Below, one piece after another: positions 1 to 9,410 of a stretch of DNA of 64,000 nucleotides. The notes beneath the pieces are model-generated. The model did not search any database. It was not told the origin of the DNA and worked only from the letters and a program-made list of their open reading frames with translations. Both the position numbers and the translations under genes were made by a program. Numbering within the stretch: position 1 is the first letter of the stretch; the number at the start of each line of letters is the position of its first letter. The stretch comes from Rhodovulum sulfidophilum DSM 1374 (GTDB lineage Bacteria; Pseudomonadota; Alphaproteobacteria; Rhodobacterales; Rhodobacteraceae). The DNA lies in NCBI RefSeq assembly GCF_001633165.1, contig NZ_CP015418.1:1282501-1346500 (forward strand), written 5' to 3'.

Positions 1-1
1 C

Positions 2-829
2 GGGGTCCGGGAAGGCGTGATGGTCGCGCTTGTCGAGCGGCTGATCGCGGCGGGGGTCCATGGGCTCGCGCCGCTGGGCAGCACCGGCGAATTCGCCTAT
101 CTCTCGAACGATCAGCGCCTGGCGGTTGCCCGGGCGGTGATCCGCGCGGCGAAGGGACGGGTGCCGGTGGTGCCGGGCGTCGCCTCCACCTCGACCGCCG
201 ATGCGGTGGCGCAGACGCGGGCCATGGTCGCGGCCGGGGCCGATGGCATTCTCGCCATCCTCGACGCCTATTTCCCGGTCGGTGAGGCCGGGGTCGCGGC
301 CTATTTCACCGCCATCGCCGAGGCCGCCGAGGGCCTGCCGGTGGTGCTTTACACCAACCCGAACTTCCAGCGTTCGGACCTGACGCTGCCGGTGATCGAC
401 CGGCTCAGCCGGGTGCCGAACATCCGCTACATCAAGGACGCCTCCTCGAATACCGGGCGGCTCCTGTCGATCCTGAACCGCTGCGGGGACCGGATCGAGG
501 TCTTTGCCGCCTCGGCCCATATCCCGGCCTGCGTGATGATGATCGGCGGCGTCGGCTGGATGGCGGGCCCGGCCTGCATCGTGCCCGAGCAGAGCATCGC
601 GCTTTACGAGGCCGCCCGGGCGGGCGACTGGGAACGGGCGATGGACCTGCAGCGCCCGCTCTGGCGCATCAACGAGCTTTTCGCGCGCTATTCGCTGGCG
701 GCCTGCATCAAGGCCGCACTCGAGGTGCAGGGCTTCGAGGTGGGCGATCCCGTGGCGCCGCAAACCCCGCTCGATGCGGTGGCGCGCGGCGAACTGGCCC
801 AGGTGCTGGGCGCCATCGGTGCGCTTTGA
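2..829 (+). CDS. Dihydrodipicolinate synthase (DapA/NanA) family lyase, 5' end cut by the window
   Basis: Class I aldolase-type (beta/alpha)8 barrel enzyme of the DHDPS/N-acetylneuraminate lyase family. The frame is open from the first base, so the N-terminus lies outside the window. Family marks seen are GSTGEF near nt 77, the tyrosine of LYTNP, and the Schiff-base lysine of YIKDAS at nt 434-436. It heads a nucleoside-uptake and hydrolysis operon, 34 bp before the first nucleoside hydrolase, so a role in lysine synthesis is unlikely. A retro-aldol step on a sugar or a ring-opened base product is an inference only. The family is certain and the substrate is unknown. Confidence 0.85.
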   Translation, partial: GVREGVMVALVERLIAAGVHGLAPLGSTGEFAYLSNDQRLAVARAVIRAAKGRVPVVPGVASTSTADAVAQTRAMVAAGADGILAILDAYFPVGEAGVAAYFTAIAEAAEGLPVVLYTNPNFQRSDLTLPVIDRLSRVPNIRYIKDASSNTGRLLSILNRCGDRIEVFAASAHIPACVMMIGGVGWMAGPACIVPEQSIALYEAARAGDWERAMDLQRPLWRINELFARYSLAACIKAALEVQGFEVGDPVAPQTPLDAVARGELAQVLGAIGAL

Positions 830-863
830 CCGGCCGGGCGCGCCTCTTGTGAAGAACGGTTCC

Positions 864-1829
864 ATGACGACACCCATTCCCGTGATTTTCGACTGCGATC
901 CCGGCATTGACGACGCCATCGCGCTGCTTGGGGCCTTCGCGGCGCCCGAACTCGATATCCGCGCGATCCTTGCGGTCTGCGGCAACCAGCCGCTCGAGCG
1001 CACGCTGCGCAATGCGCTGCAGATCTGCGAGCTGGGCGGGCGCGAGGATATTCCCGTCCATGCCGGCGCGCATCGTCCGCTTTGCCGCGACCCGATCCAC
1101 GGCAAGTTCCATGGCGAGAACGGGCTGGGCGACACGCTTCTGCCCGACCCGCTGAAGCGGCCCGAGCCGGTCGGCGCGGTCGAGGCGCTGATCGACCATC
1201 TGGGGCAGGCGGCGCGGAGCGCGGGGCCGAAGATCACGCTGTGCTGTCTCGGGCCGCTGACCGATCTTGCGCTGGCCCTCAGGCTTGCGCCCGACATCGC
1301 CGCGGGCATCGAGCGGGTGGTGATGATGGGCGGCGCCTTCCGCGAGCCCGGCAACCGCTCGCTCACCTCCGAATTCAACATGCTGGCCGATCCCCATGCC
1401 GCCGCCATCGTGTTCGCGGCCGGGCTGCCGATGACCGTGCTCGGGCTCGACGCCACCCATCAGGTGATGCTGCGGCCCGAACATGTGGCAAGCTTCGCCG
1501 CGGTCAGCGGCCGGATCTCGCGCAGCGTGGCCGGGCTGATGGCGTTCTGGGACCGCAACGACCCGCAGCGCTACGGCTCGCGCGGGGGGCCGCTGCACGA
1601 CCCGCTGGTGACCGCCTTCCTGCTGGCGCCCGAGCTGTTCGAGACCCGTCCGGCCCGGGTCTTTGTCGAGACCGAGAGCCCGCTCTGCCTTGGCCAGACC
1701 GTGGCCGACTGGTTCGGCAAGACCGGTGCGCCCGCCAATGCCGATATCGCCATCGGGGTCGATGCCGGGGGCGTGATCGAGCTGTATCTCGAGCTGCTGG
1801 CACGTTATGGCACCGGCGCCGCGGCATGA
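864..1829 (+). CDS. Inosine-uridine preferring nucleoside hydrolase (first copy)
   Basis: Hydrolyses the N-glycosidic bond of ribonucleosides to free base plus ribose. The protein has 321 residues. The calcium-binding signature DCDPGIDD sits at residues 10-17, the conserved FNMLADPHAA segment is in the middle, and an LHDP motif lies towards the C-terminus. The ATG at 864 is chosen because the family always starts a few residues before this signature; longer in-frame starts would add unrelated sequence. Its stop codon overlaps the ATG of the second hydrolase (ATGA), so the two are translationally coupled. Together with the downstream ribokinase this implies nucleoside salvage or catabolism. 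Base preference cannot be read from the sequence. Confidence 0.93.
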   Translation: MTTPIPVIFDCDPGIDDAIALLGAFAAPELDIRAILAVCGNQPLERTLRNALQICELGGREDIPVHAGAHRPLCRDPIHGKFHGENGLGDTLLPDPLKRPEPVGAVEALIDHLGQAARSAGPKITLCCLGPLTDLALALRLAPDIAAGIERVVMMGGAFREPGNRSLTSEFNMLADPHAAAIVFAAGLPMTVLGLDATHQVMLRPEHVASFAAVSGRISRSVAGLMAFWDRNDPQRYGSRGGPLHDPLVTAFLLAPELFETRPARVFVETESPLCLGQTVADWFGKTGAPANADIAIGVDAGGVIELYLELLARYGTGAAA

Positions 1830-2797
1830 GGCGGATCCCGGTCATCATCGATACCGACCCCGGCGTCGATGACGCCGCCGCGATCCTGATGGCGCTGGGT
1901 TCGCCCGAACTCGACGTGCTGGGCATCACCACGGTTGCCGGCAATGTGGGGCTGTCGGCCACGCTGACCAATGCCTGCCGGATCGTGGGGCTGACCGGAC
2001 GAACCGATCTGCCGGTGATGGCGGGCGCGCGCGGACCGCTGATGCGCGATCAGGTCTTCGGCAAATATGCCGCGATCGGCGCCTTTCCGGTGCCGCTTCT
2101 GGGCGGCCCCGCGGTCGTGCCCAGCAGCGAGAACGCGGTGCGCTTCATCGCCCGCACCGCGCGCGCCGCCGCCGAGGCGGGCACGCCCCTGACGATCTGC
2201 GCCATCGGGCCCCTGACCAATATCGCGCTGGCCCTCGGCATGCATCCCGATGTCGGGCGCGGCATCCGGCGGATCGTCTGCATGGGCGGCGCCATCGCCA
2301 CCCAGGGCCACCGCACCCCCTGGGCCGAGTTCAACATCTATGCCGACCCCCATGCCGCCGAGATCGTCTTCGGCTCGGGCGTGCCGCTGGTGCTGTTCCC
2401 GCTCGACGTGACGACGCAGGCGCTGTTCACCGAGGCGCATGTCGCGGAGTTCCGCGCCCGCGGCGGGGCAGCCGGGCGGGCGCTGGCCAATCTGCTGACC
2501 GAATACGACCGCAGCGACCCCGAGCGCTATGGCCGCCCGGGCGGGCCGCTGCACGATCCGATGACCATTGCCTGGCTCCTGCGGCCGGAGCTGTTCACAG
2601 GGCGCGCGGCGCGGATCGGGGTTCAGGTCGGCGGCGCCACCAGCGGCAGCACATTTGCCGATTTCAAGGCGCCATCGCCGCGCAGCGCGGTCATTACCGG
2701 GGTCGACGAGGCCGCCTATGTCGCGCTGGTCCTCGATCGCATCGCGGCCCATGGTGCGGGCAGGGCGGCGGCTTCGCAGAAGATGGAGACGGAATGA
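1826..2797 (+). CDS. Inosine-uridine preferring nucleoside hydrolase (second copy)
   Basis: A second, diverged member of the same family (323 residues), with DTDPGVDD at residues 9-16, FNIYADPHAA and LHDP motifs. It overlaps the preceding hydrolase by 4 bp and the following permease gene by 4 bp (ATGA at both junctions), so the three genes are clearly one operon. Two paralogues side by side suggest a split of substrate range, for example purine versus pyrimidine nucleosides, or homodimers versus a heteromer; this is inference. The start at 1826 places the metal signature at the expected N-terminal position. Confidence 0.93.
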   Translation: MRRIPVIIDTDPGVDDAAAILMALGSPELDVLGITTVAGNVGLSATLTNACRIVGLTGRTDLPVMAGARGPLMRDQVFGKYAAIGAFPVPLLGGPAVVPSSENAVRFIARTARAAAEAGTPLTICAIGPLTNIALALGMHPDVGRGIRRIVCMGGAIATQGHRTPWAEFNIYADPHAAEIVFGSGVPLVLFPLDVTTQALFTEAHVAEFRARGGAAGRALANLLTEYDRSDPERYGRPGGPLHDPMTIAWLLRPELFTGRAARIGVQVGGATSGSTFADFKAPSPRSAVITGVDEAAYVALVLDRIAAHGAGRAAASQKMETE

Positions 2798-3765
2798 GCG
2801 GGTATCTCTTCAGCCGGTTGCTGCAGACGCTGGTGACGCTGTTCGTCATGTCGGTGCTGGTCTTTGGCGGGCTGCACATGGTCGGCAACCCGGTCGACGT
2901 GCTGCTGAGCCCGACCGCGACGCCGGCCGAGCGGCTGGAGGTGATCCGGTCCTTCGGGCTCGATCAGCCGGTCTGGGTGCAATACTGGATCTTCCTCAAG
3001 AACGCGCTTTCGGGCGATCTGGGCAATTCCTTCGTCTACAACCAGCCCGCGCTGCATCTGATCCTGCAGCGCATGCCCGCGACGCTGGAACTGGCCGCGG
3101 CGGCGCTGATCATGGCGCTGGCGATCGGGCTGCCGCTGGGGGTCTATGCCGGGCTGAGGCCGAACGGCGTTTTGGCGAAGTCGATCATGGCCTTCTCGAT
3201 CCTGGGCTTTTCGCTTCCGACCTTCTGGATCGGGCTGGTGATGATCATGGTCTTCGCGGTCCAGCTGGGCTGGCTGCCCTCCTCGGGGCGGGGCGACACG
3301 GTCGATGTGTTCGGCGTGCCGCTGAGCCTGTTCACTCTCGACGGGCTGGCCCATCTGGCGCTGCCGGCCTTCAACCTCGCGCTGTTCAAGATCTCGCTGG
3401 TGATCAGGATCACCCGGGCGGGCGTGCTCGAGACGATGCAGCTCGACTTCGTGCGCTTCGCCCGCGCCAAGGGCCTGCCCGAGCGCCGCATCGTCCGCGT
3501 CCATGTGCTGAAGAACACGCTGATCCCGCTGATCACCGTGATCGGGCTGGAGCTCGGCTCGCTGATCGCCTTCGCGGTGGTGACCGAGACGATCTTCGCC
3601 TGGCCCGGCATGGGCAAGCTCATCATCGATTCCATCGCCGTGCTCGACCGGCCGGTGATCCTTGCCTATCTGATGATCACGGTGGTCATGTTCAGCCTCA
3701 TCAACCTTACCGTCGACATCCTCTATTCGCTTGTCGATCCGCGCGTCCGGCTGGAGGGCAACTGA
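2794..3765 (+). CDS. ABC transporter permease, Opp/Dpp (peptide/nickel) family, DppB-like
   Basis: Inner-membrane permease of 323 residues with six predicted transmembrane segments. The first is near residues 8-28, followed by the periplasmic domain typical of DppB/OppB. The cytoplasmic EAA-type loop reads DFVRFARAKGLPERRI in the second half. It starts inside the stop of the second nucleoside hydrolase. The family is best known for peptides, nickel and some sugars; here the neighbours (two nucleoside hydrolases and a ribokinase) point to a nucleoside or related N-glycoside as cargo. No substrate-binding protein is visible, so it is expected just upstream of the window. Confidence 0.92.
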   Translation: MSGYLFSRLLQTLVTLFVMSVLVFGGLHMVGNPVDVLLSPTATPAERLEVIRSFGLDQPVWVQYWIFLKNALSGDLGNSFVYNQPALHLILQRMPATLELAAAALIMALAIGLPLGVYAGLRPNGVLAKSIMAFSILGFSLPTFWIGLVMIMVFAVQLGWLPSSGRGDTVDVFGVPLSLFTLDGLAHLALPAFNLALFKISLVIRITRAGVLETMQLDFVRFARAKGLPERRIVRVHVLKNTLIPLITVIGLELGSLIAFAVVTETIFAWPGMGKLIIDSIAVLDRPVILAYLMITVVMFSLINLTVDILYSLVDPRVRLEGN

Positions 3766-3766
3766 G

Positions 3767-4714
3767 ATGGCCGCCCCGTCCGAAACCGCCCGGTCCGAAA
3801 CCGCCCGTTCCGTCCATGCGGGTGCCGCCGCGGCGCCCGCTTCGGTCTCGCCGTTCCGCCAGACCATGGGCAAGCTCTTGCGCGACCCGCTGGCGCTGAC
3901 CGGGCTTGTCATCGTCACGCTGCTGATGATCGGCGCGGTCTTCGCGCCGCTGATCGCGCCGCAGGACCCCTATGATCTCGCCCAGCTCGACATCATGGAC
4001 GGGCGCCTCGGCCCGGGCTCGCAAAGCATGACCGGCATGGTCTATCTGCTTGGCACCGACGATCAGGGCCGCGATCTGTTCAGCGCGATCCTGTTCGGGC
4101 TCAGGACCAGCATTCTCGTCGGTCTGGCCAGTGCCGCCATCGCGCTGGTGATCGGCGCCTCGGTCGGGCTGTTCAGCGCCTATGCGGGCGGGCGGACCGA
4201 CGCCTTCCTGATGCGGATCGTCGATATCCAGCTCAGCTTTCCGGCGATCCTGATCGCGCTGATCTTCCTCGCGATCCTCGGACAGGGCGTCGACAAGATC
4301 ATCCTCGCCCTCGTCGTCACCCAATGGGCCTATTACGCGCGGACGATCCGCGGCTCGGCGCTGGTCGAACGCAAGCGCGCCTATGTCGATGCCGCGCGCT
4401 CGATGGCGCTGCCGGACCGGCGGATCCTGTTCCGCCACATCCTGCCGAACTGCCTTGCGCCGCTGATCGTCGTGGCCACCATGCGCGTCGCCTATGCGAT
4501 CATGCTGGAAGCCACGCTGAGCTTTCTCGGCATCGGGCTGCCGGTGACGGAACCCTCGCTGGGGCTGCTGGTCTCGAACGGGTTCGAATACCTGCTGTCG
4601 GGCGATTACTGGATCAGCTTCTTCCCCGGCCTCGCATTGCTGGTGCTGATCGTCTCGATCAACCTGATCGGCGATGCGCTGCGCGATATCCTGAACCCCC
4701 GAAGGGAGGGCTGA
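3767..4714 (+). CDS. ABC transporter permease, Opp/Dpp family, DppC-like
   Basis: Second inner-membrane permease (315 residues), partner of the DppB-like gene, which ends one base before this ATG. An N-terminal cytoplasmic tail rich in Ala, Ser and Thr is followed by the first membrane segment near residue 45. The sequence LLGTDDQGRDLFS matches the DppC/OppC hallmark (GTDxxGRD). The EAA loop lies around ARSMALPDRRILFRHILPN. The ATG at 3767 is preferred over the earlier ATG at 3731 because that one lies deep inside the previous gene. It forms the heterodimeric channel with the 2794-3765 product and is driven by the double ATPase that follows. Confidence 0.92.
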   Translation: MAAPSETARSETARSVHAGAAAAPASVSPFRQTMGKLLRDPLALTGLVIVTLLMIGAVFAPLIAPQDPYDLAQLDIMDGRLGPGSQSMTGMVYLLGTDDQGRDLFSAILFGLRTSILVGLASAAIALVIGASVGLFSAYAGGRTDAFLMRIVDIQLSFPAILIALIFLAILGQGVDKIILALVVTQWAYYARTIRGSALVERKRAYVDAARSMALPDRRILFRHILPNCLAPLIVVATMRVAYAIMLEATLSFLGIGLPVTEPSLGLLVSNGFEYLLSGDYWISFFPGLALLVLIVSINLIGDALRDILNPRREG

Positions 4715-4717
4715 GCG

Positions 4718-6541
4718 ATGGATACCCCGGTTCTTTCCGTCGAGGAGCTGAGCGCGGCCTTCCGTGTCGAGGGCCAGTGGCGCACCGTCGTCGAGGGCGT
4801 GAGCTTCGATATCGGCCCGCAGGAGACGGTGGCGGTGGTGGGCGAGTCGGGCTCGGGCAAGAGCGTGACCGCGATGTCGATCATGCGGCTGCTGTCGCCC
4901 GCCAATTCCCGCACCGAAGGCCGGATCGTCTTCGAGGGGCAGGATCTGCTGGCGATGCCTCTTGATGACATGCAGGCGATCCGGGGCAACCGGATCGGCA
5001 TGATCTTCCAGGAGCCGATGACCTCGCTGAACCCGGTCCTGAAGATCGGCGACCAGATCACCGAGGTGCTGCGGCGCCATCGCGGGATGGACGGCGCGGC
5101 GGCCGAGGCCGAGGCGGTGCGGCTTCTGGACCGGGTGCGCATCCCTTCGGCGGCGGCGCGGCTGGGTGAATATCCGATGAACTTCTCGGGCGGCATGCGT
5201 CAGCGCGTGGTGATCGCCATCGCGCTGGCCTGCGCGCCCCGGCTGCTGATCGCCGATGAGCCGACCACCGCGCTTGACGTCACGATCCAGGCCCAGATCC
5301 TCGAGCTGATCAAGACGTTGCAGGAGGAAGAGGGCATGTCGGTCCTCTTCATCACCCATGACATGGGGGTGGTGGCCGAGATCTCGGACCGGACCGTCGT
5401 CATGTATCGCGGCGAGGTGGTCGAGAAGGCCACGACCGCCGGGATCTTCCGCGCGGCGCGCCATCCCTATTCGCGGGCGCTCCTGTCGGCGGTGCCGCAG
5501 CTGGGCGCCATGGCGGGGCAGGACCGGCCGCTGCGCTTTCCGCGGGTCGACATGGCGACGGGCGAGATCGCGCCGCCGCCGCCCACCGCCGATACCGTGC
5601 GCGCCGACGAACCGCCGGTCCTGAAGGTCGACAATCTCGTGACCCGCTTTCCGGTCCGCAAGGGCCTGCTGCGCCGGGTCGTCGGCCGCATCCATGCCGT
5701 CGAGGACATCTCGTTCGAGCTGCGCCAGGGCGAGACCCTGTCGCTGGTGGGCGAAAGCGGCTGCGGCAAGTCGACCACGGGCCGGTCGCTGATCCGGCTG
5801 GAAGACCCCTCGGGCGGCAGCGTCGCGATGGACGGGCATGATGTGCGCGGCGCCGGGCATTCGGAACTGACGAAGATCCGCCGCGACGTGCAGATGATCT
5901 TTCAGGACCCGTTCGAAAGCCTCAACCCGCGCATCCGCATCGGCGAGGCCATCGCCGAACCGATGGTCGTGCACGGGCTGGTCTCGCGCCGCGAGGCGCC
6001 GGCGCGGGTTGCCGACCTGCTGGAACGGGTGGGGCTGTCGAGCGAGATGATGCAGCGCTTCCCGCATGAATTCTCGGGCGGCCAGCGTCAGCGGATCTGC
6101 ATCGCCCGGGCGCTGGCGCTGGAGCCGAAACTGATCGTCGCCGATGAATCCGTCTCGGCGCTGGATGTCTCGGTGAAGGCGCAGGTCATCAACCTGATGC
6201 TCGATCTGCAGGAACGCTACGGGCTGGGATACCTGTTCATCAGCCATGACATGGCCGTGGTCGAGCGCATCAGCCACCGGGTCGCGGTGATGTATCTGGG
6301 CGAGATCGTCGAGATCGGCCCGCGCGCGGCCGTGTTCGAGAACCCCCGGCACCCCTATACCCGCAAGCTGATCGCCGCGGTGCCGGTGGCCGACCCGTCG
6401 CGCCGCCGCCGCCGGGTGGTTTCGGGCGACGAGATCCGCAGCCCCTATCGGCCGGCCGATTATGTCGCTCCGAAACGGCTTTACCGCGAGATCGGCGAGG
6501 GCCATTTCATCCAGATCCCGGAAAGCGAGGCTGCCGCATGA
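4718..6541 (+). CDS. Double-domain ABC transporter ATPase (DppD-DppF fusion type)
   Basis: Cytoplasmic ATPase of 607 residues made of two fused nucleotide-binding domains, each with an Opp/Dpp-type C-terminal extension. Walker A GESGSGKS is at residues 42-49 and GESGCGKS at 345-352. Signature motifs FSGGMRQR and FSGGQRQR and Walker B sequences ending in DEPTTALD and DESVSALD are all present, so both sites look active. The fusion replaces the separate DppD and DppF subunits, as in GsiA-type ATPases. The gene begins 3 bp after the DppC-like stop and its last bases overlap the ribokinase start (ATGA). Confidence 0.94.
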   Translation: MDTPVLSVEELSAAFRVEGQWRTVVEGVSFDIGPQETVAVVGESGSGKSVTAMSIMRLLSPANSRTEGRIVFEGQDLLAMPLDDMQAIRGNRIGMIFQEPMTSLNPVLKIGDQITEVLRRHRGMDGAAAEAEAVRLLDRVRIPSAAARLGEYPMNFSGGMRQRVVIAIALACAPRLLIADEPTTALDVTIQAQILELIKTLQEEEGMSVLFITHDMGVVAEISDRTVVMYRGEVVEKATTAGIFRAARHPYSRALLSAVPQLGAMAGQDRPLRFPRVDMATGEIAPPPPTADTVRADEPPVLKVDNLVTRFPVRKGLLRRVVGRIHAVEDISFELRQGETLSLVGESGCGKSTTGRSLIRLEDPSGGSVAMDGHDVRGAGHSELTKIRRDVQMIFQDPFESLNPRIRIGEAIAEPMVVHGLVSRREAPARVADLLERVGLSSEMMQRFPHEFSGGQRQRICIARALALEPKLIVADESVSALDVSVKAQVINLMLDLQERYGLGYLFISHDMAVVERISHRVAVMYLGEIVEIGPRAAVFENPRHPYTRKLIAAVPVADPSRRRRRVVSGDEIRSPYRPADYVAPKRLYREIGEGHFIQIPESEAAA

Positions 6542-7428
6542 TCGTCACCTTCGGTTCGCTGAATGCCGACCTGATCTTCTCGGTCGAGACGCTGCCCCGT
6601 CCGGGCCAGACCCTGATGGCGAAGGGGCTGGCCACCGAGGCGGGCGGCAAGGGCGCCAATCAGGCGCTGGCTGCGGCGCTTGACGGCGCCGAGGTGGCGA
6701 TGGCGGGCGCGGTCGGGCAGGACGCGCTGGCCGAGGTCGCGCTGGCCGGGCTGAAGGGCCGGGTCGATCTTTCGCGCGTGGCCCGGCTGGAGGCCTCCAC
6801 CGGCTGTGCCGCGATCCACCGCGATGCCGAGGGCCGGAACGAGATCGTGGTGGCGGGCGGCGCCAATCTGGCGGCCGCGTCGGGCGGCGTCGAGGATGCG
6901 CTGCTGGACCGCGCTTCGGTTCTTCTGTTGCAGATGGAGAACGACCCCGCCGAGATCGAGCGGCTCATCCGCCGCTGTCGGCCTGCCAAGGCGATGTCGA
7001 TCCTGAACCTCGCTCCGGCCTATCGGCTCGATCCCGAGGTGCTGGGGCTTTGCGATCTGATCGTGGTCAACGAGGACGAGGCGGCGGCGATGGCGGGTTG
7101 GCTGGGCTGCGCGCCCGAACCCCGCGCGCTGGCTCTGGCCTCGGGCGCGGGCATCCTGCGCACGCTGGGCGGCGAGGGGGCCGAACTCTGCTGGCAGGGG
7201 CAGGAGGTTTCTATCCCCGCGCTATCCTGCACGGTGAAGGACACGACCGCGGCCGGAGACTGCTTCGTCGGGGTCTTCGCGGCGGCTCTGGATCGCGGCG
7301 AGACGCCCGAGGCGGCGCTGCGCCGGGCGGCGGCGGCGGCGGCCATCGCCTGCACCCGGATCGGCAGCCAGTCGAGCCTGCCCGAAGCCCGCGACACCGA
7401 CGCCGTGCTGGCCGGCGCCGCAGTCTGA
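6538..7428 (+). CDS. rbsK: Ribokinase (PfkB family)
   Basis: Phosphorylates D-ribose to ribose 5-phosphate using ATP. The product (296 residues) shows the first PfkB signature GGKGANQA at 36-43 and the second signature DTTAAGDCFVG at 235-245, in which D241 is the catalytic base. It overlaps the ABC ATPase gene by 4 bp. Being last in an operon with two nucleoside hydrolases, its natural substrate is the ribose they release, which would feed the pentose phosphate pathway. Assignment as ribokinase rather than another sugar kinase rests on this context and on the overall RbsK-like pattern. Confidence 0.9.
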   Translation: MIVTFGSLNADLIFSVETLPRPGQTLMAKGLATEAGGKGANQALAAALDGAEVAMAGAVGQDALAEVALAGLKGRVDLSRVARLEASTGCAAIHRDAEGRNEIVVAGGANLAAASGGVEDALLDRASVLLLQMENDPAEIERLIRRCRPAKAMSILNLAPAYRLDPEVLGLCDLIVVNEDEAAAMAGWLGCAPEPRALALASGAGILRTLGGEGAELCWQGQEVSIPALSCTVKDTTAAGDCFVGVFAAALDRGETPEAALRRAAAAAAIACTRIGSQSSLPEARDTDAVLAGAAV

Positions 7429-7826
7429 CCCGCGGCGAAGACACCCCCCGTTTCAGCCCGCCAGCCTCGCCCTGATGGCCTTTGGGCGGCGGAGGAATGT
7501 GCCCGGCCGATGCCCCGCGCCTTGGCGGTCCCGATGACGGGCCGGGCGACGGATCGGGGCTCTGGCCGGGATCGGATGGCGGAAGGGGCAGGGCCGCTTC
7601 GGGTCGCGAGTGCAGCAAGCCCCCGATGAAGCGATCCTTGCGTCGTTGGGTTGTATTTGCGCAGGATTGTTTCGCCTGAGCTGTGTTTTCAGGCGATCCT
7701 GTTACCGACAACGGGCTTCTCGGCTTGTGCCGGGCGCCCGGTTCTGGTCTTGATATGGCCCGCGGGCCCGACCGGCCCGCCAAGGGACATCGCCCCGGAC
7801 GGGCGGGCGCAAGACGGAGGAAACGG
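7429..7826. other. Intergenic region between the nucleoside operon and the TRAP operon
   Basis: About 400 bp with no convincing gene; short open frames here lack family features and a plausible ribosome site. It should hold the end of the nucleoside operon transcript and the promoter of the TRAP operon. The one structured element is the inverted repeat listed separately at 7662-7701. Confidence 0.6.
7662..7701. promoter_or_regulatory. Inverted repeat upstream of the TRAP operon (candidate operator)
   Basis: The arms TCGCCTGA (7672-7679) and TCAGGCGA (7689-7696) are exact inverse complements. They are flanked by outer arms CAGGA (7662-7666) and TCCTG (7697-7701), with extra bases on the left side. 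It lies about 125 bp before dctP, has no T-run, and is therefore more likely a regulator-binding site than a terminator. The regulator is not in the window. Confidence 0.4.
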
Positions 7827-8831
7827 ATGAAGGCTGTTCGACTGGGAGGCGGCGCGCTGGCCGCGCTGATCGCGGGGGCGATGATGCTGGGGACGGCCTC
7901 GGCCGAGACCCTGCGACTGTCGCATAATGTCGGCGACACCACGACCTGGCACAAGGGCGCCGAGAAATTCGGCGAGCTGCTGGCCGAGGCGACCGATGGC
8001 GACCTGAAGGTCCGGGTCTTCCCCAATGCGCAGCTTGCGGGCGGCGACCAGATGAAGATGACCGAGATGGTGGGCCGCGGCGCGCTGGATCTTGTCGTCA
8101 CCTCGGCGATCAACGTCACGCCCCTGGTGCCCGAGATGGCGGTGTTCTCGCTGCCCTATCTTTACGGTTCCTATGACGAGGTCGACGCCACCACCCAGGG
8201 CGCGCCCGGCGAGATGATGGCCGAGATCCTTCTGGACAAGGGGATCGTCGTGCTGGCCTGGGGCGAGAACGGCTTCCGCGAGCTGACCAACAGCGTGCGC
8301 CCGGTGAAGACCCCCGAGGACATGCAGGGCCTCAACATGCGGGTGTCGGGGCCGATGTATATCGACGTGATGAATGCGCTCGGCGCCAACCCGACCCAGA
8401 TGCAATGGTCCGAGACGCTGACCGCGCTGCAGCAGGGCGTGGTCGACGGTCAGGAAAACCCGATCGGCGCGGTGATCATCCCGCAGCAGGTCTACGAGAT
8501 GCAGAAATACCTGACCGCCTGGCATTATTCCTACGATCCGGTCTTCCTCGGCGTCTCGCAGTCGAAATGGGACAGTCTCGACGCCGAGACCCAGGAGAAG
8601 ATGCGCAAGGCCGCAGTCGAGGCGATGGCCTGGCAACGCCAGATCTCGCGCGAGGCGACCGCCTCGGGCGTCGACTTCCTGCGCGAGAAGGGCATGGAGG
8701 TCTACGAGCCGACCCCCGAAGAGCTTGAAGCCTTCCGCGCCGCGACCAAGCCCGCCTTCGACAAATGGTCCGAAAAGGTCGGCCCCGAGATCGTCGAGGC
8801 GTTCCAGTCGGCCATCGCCGACTCCAACTGA
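7827..8831 (+). CDS. dctP: TRAP transporter solute-binding protein, DctP family
   Basis: Periplasmic binding protein of a tripartite ATP-independent transporter for carboxylates (334 residues). A signal peptide covers about residues 1-26 (ending TASA before ETLRLSHN). The mature protein has the DctP pattern, including the GQENP segment and the conserved ligand-contact region GLNMRVSG. The ATG at 7827 is chosen because it gives a perfect signal peptide and is preceded by GGAGG at 7816-7820; a longer in-frame start would add non-signal sequence. It is followed by the small and large TRAP permeases. The ligand (a C4-dicarboxylate, sugar acid or similar) cannot be told from sequence alone. Confidence 0.92.
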   Translation: MKAVRLGGGALAALIAGAMMLGTASAETLRLSHNVGDTTTWHKGAEKFGELLAEATDGDLKVRVFPNAQLAGGDQMKMTEMVGRGALDLVVTSAINVTPLVPEMAVFSLPYLYGSYDEVDATTQGAPGEMMAEILLDKGIVVLAWGENGFRELTNSVRPVKTPEDMQGLNMRVSGPMYIDVMNALGANPTQMQWSETLTALQQGVVDGQENPIGAVIIPQQVYEMQKYLTAWHYSYDPVFLGVSQSKWDSLDAETQEKMRKAAVEAMAWQRQISREATASGVDFLREKGMEVYEPTPEELEAFRAATKPAFDKWSEKVGPEIVEAFQSAIADSN

Positions 8832-8915
8832 CCCCTGGCGCGCCGGGCCGGTGCCGCCCGAGGGCAGGCTCCGGCCCGGCGCCTGCCCCTTGCGAAAGAC
8901 CCGGTAGGCCTGCCC

Positions 8916-9410
8916 ATGCGCTTCCTTCTTCGAGAGGCCGAGAAGATCGTCTGTGCCGTGCTGTTCCTCGGCATGACGGCGATAGGCTTTGCCAATGTCG
9001 TGGTGCGCTATGGCACCAATTACTCGCTGGCCGCGAGCGAAGAGCTACTGACCAACGGCTTTCTGCTGCTGACCGTGTTCGGGGCCGCCATCGCTGCGCG
9101 GCGGGGCGAGCATCTGGCGGTGACGCTGGTGCATGATCTGCTGCCGCGGCCGCTGCGCAAGCCGCTTTTCGTGCTGGCAGCAGGGCTTTCGGCGCTGCTG
9201 CTGGGGCTTTCGGCCTGGGTGTCCTGGGATGTGCTGGCCAATCTGCACGCCAACGGGATGCGGTCCTATGCGCTGGGCATCCCGGCCTGGTACTATCAGG
9301 CGGCGGTGCCCTTCGGCTTTGCGCTGATCCTGATCCGCTATCTGCAACATGTCCGCGAGGTGCTGGGCGGCGGCCCGGCCGAGCTGCCGCCGGAGACGCC
9401 CCATGTCTGA
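8916..9410 (+). CDS. dctQ: TRAP transporter small permease, DctQ family
   Basis: Small integral membrane subunit (164 residues) with four predicted transmembrane helices and the DctQ hallmark of a basic, hydrophilic region (ARRGEHLAV) after the second helix. It lies 84 bp behind dctP and overlaps the start of dctM by 8 bp. It joins the binding protein to the large permease. The ATG at 8916 gives the normal family length. Confidence 0.9.
   Translation: MRFLLREAEKIVCAVLFLGMTAIGFANVVVRYGTNYSLAASEELLTNGFLLLTVFGAAIAARRGEHLAVTLVHDLLPRPLRKPLFVLAAGLSALLLGLSAWVSWDVLANLHANGMRSYALGIPAWYYQAAVPFGFALILIRYLQHVREVLGGGPAELPPETPHV

Noticed and set aside
2..829. Annotation as lysine-pathway dapA
   Set aside because: It lies in a nucleoside-catabolic operon; the DHDPS family includes many lyases with other substrates.
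3707..6505. Very long open frame on the minus strand (over 900 codons) across the ABC transporter genes
   Set aside because: It is antisense to three well-supported genes, has a His/Arg/Asp-rich composition typical of shadow frames in high-G+C DNA, and shows no family features.
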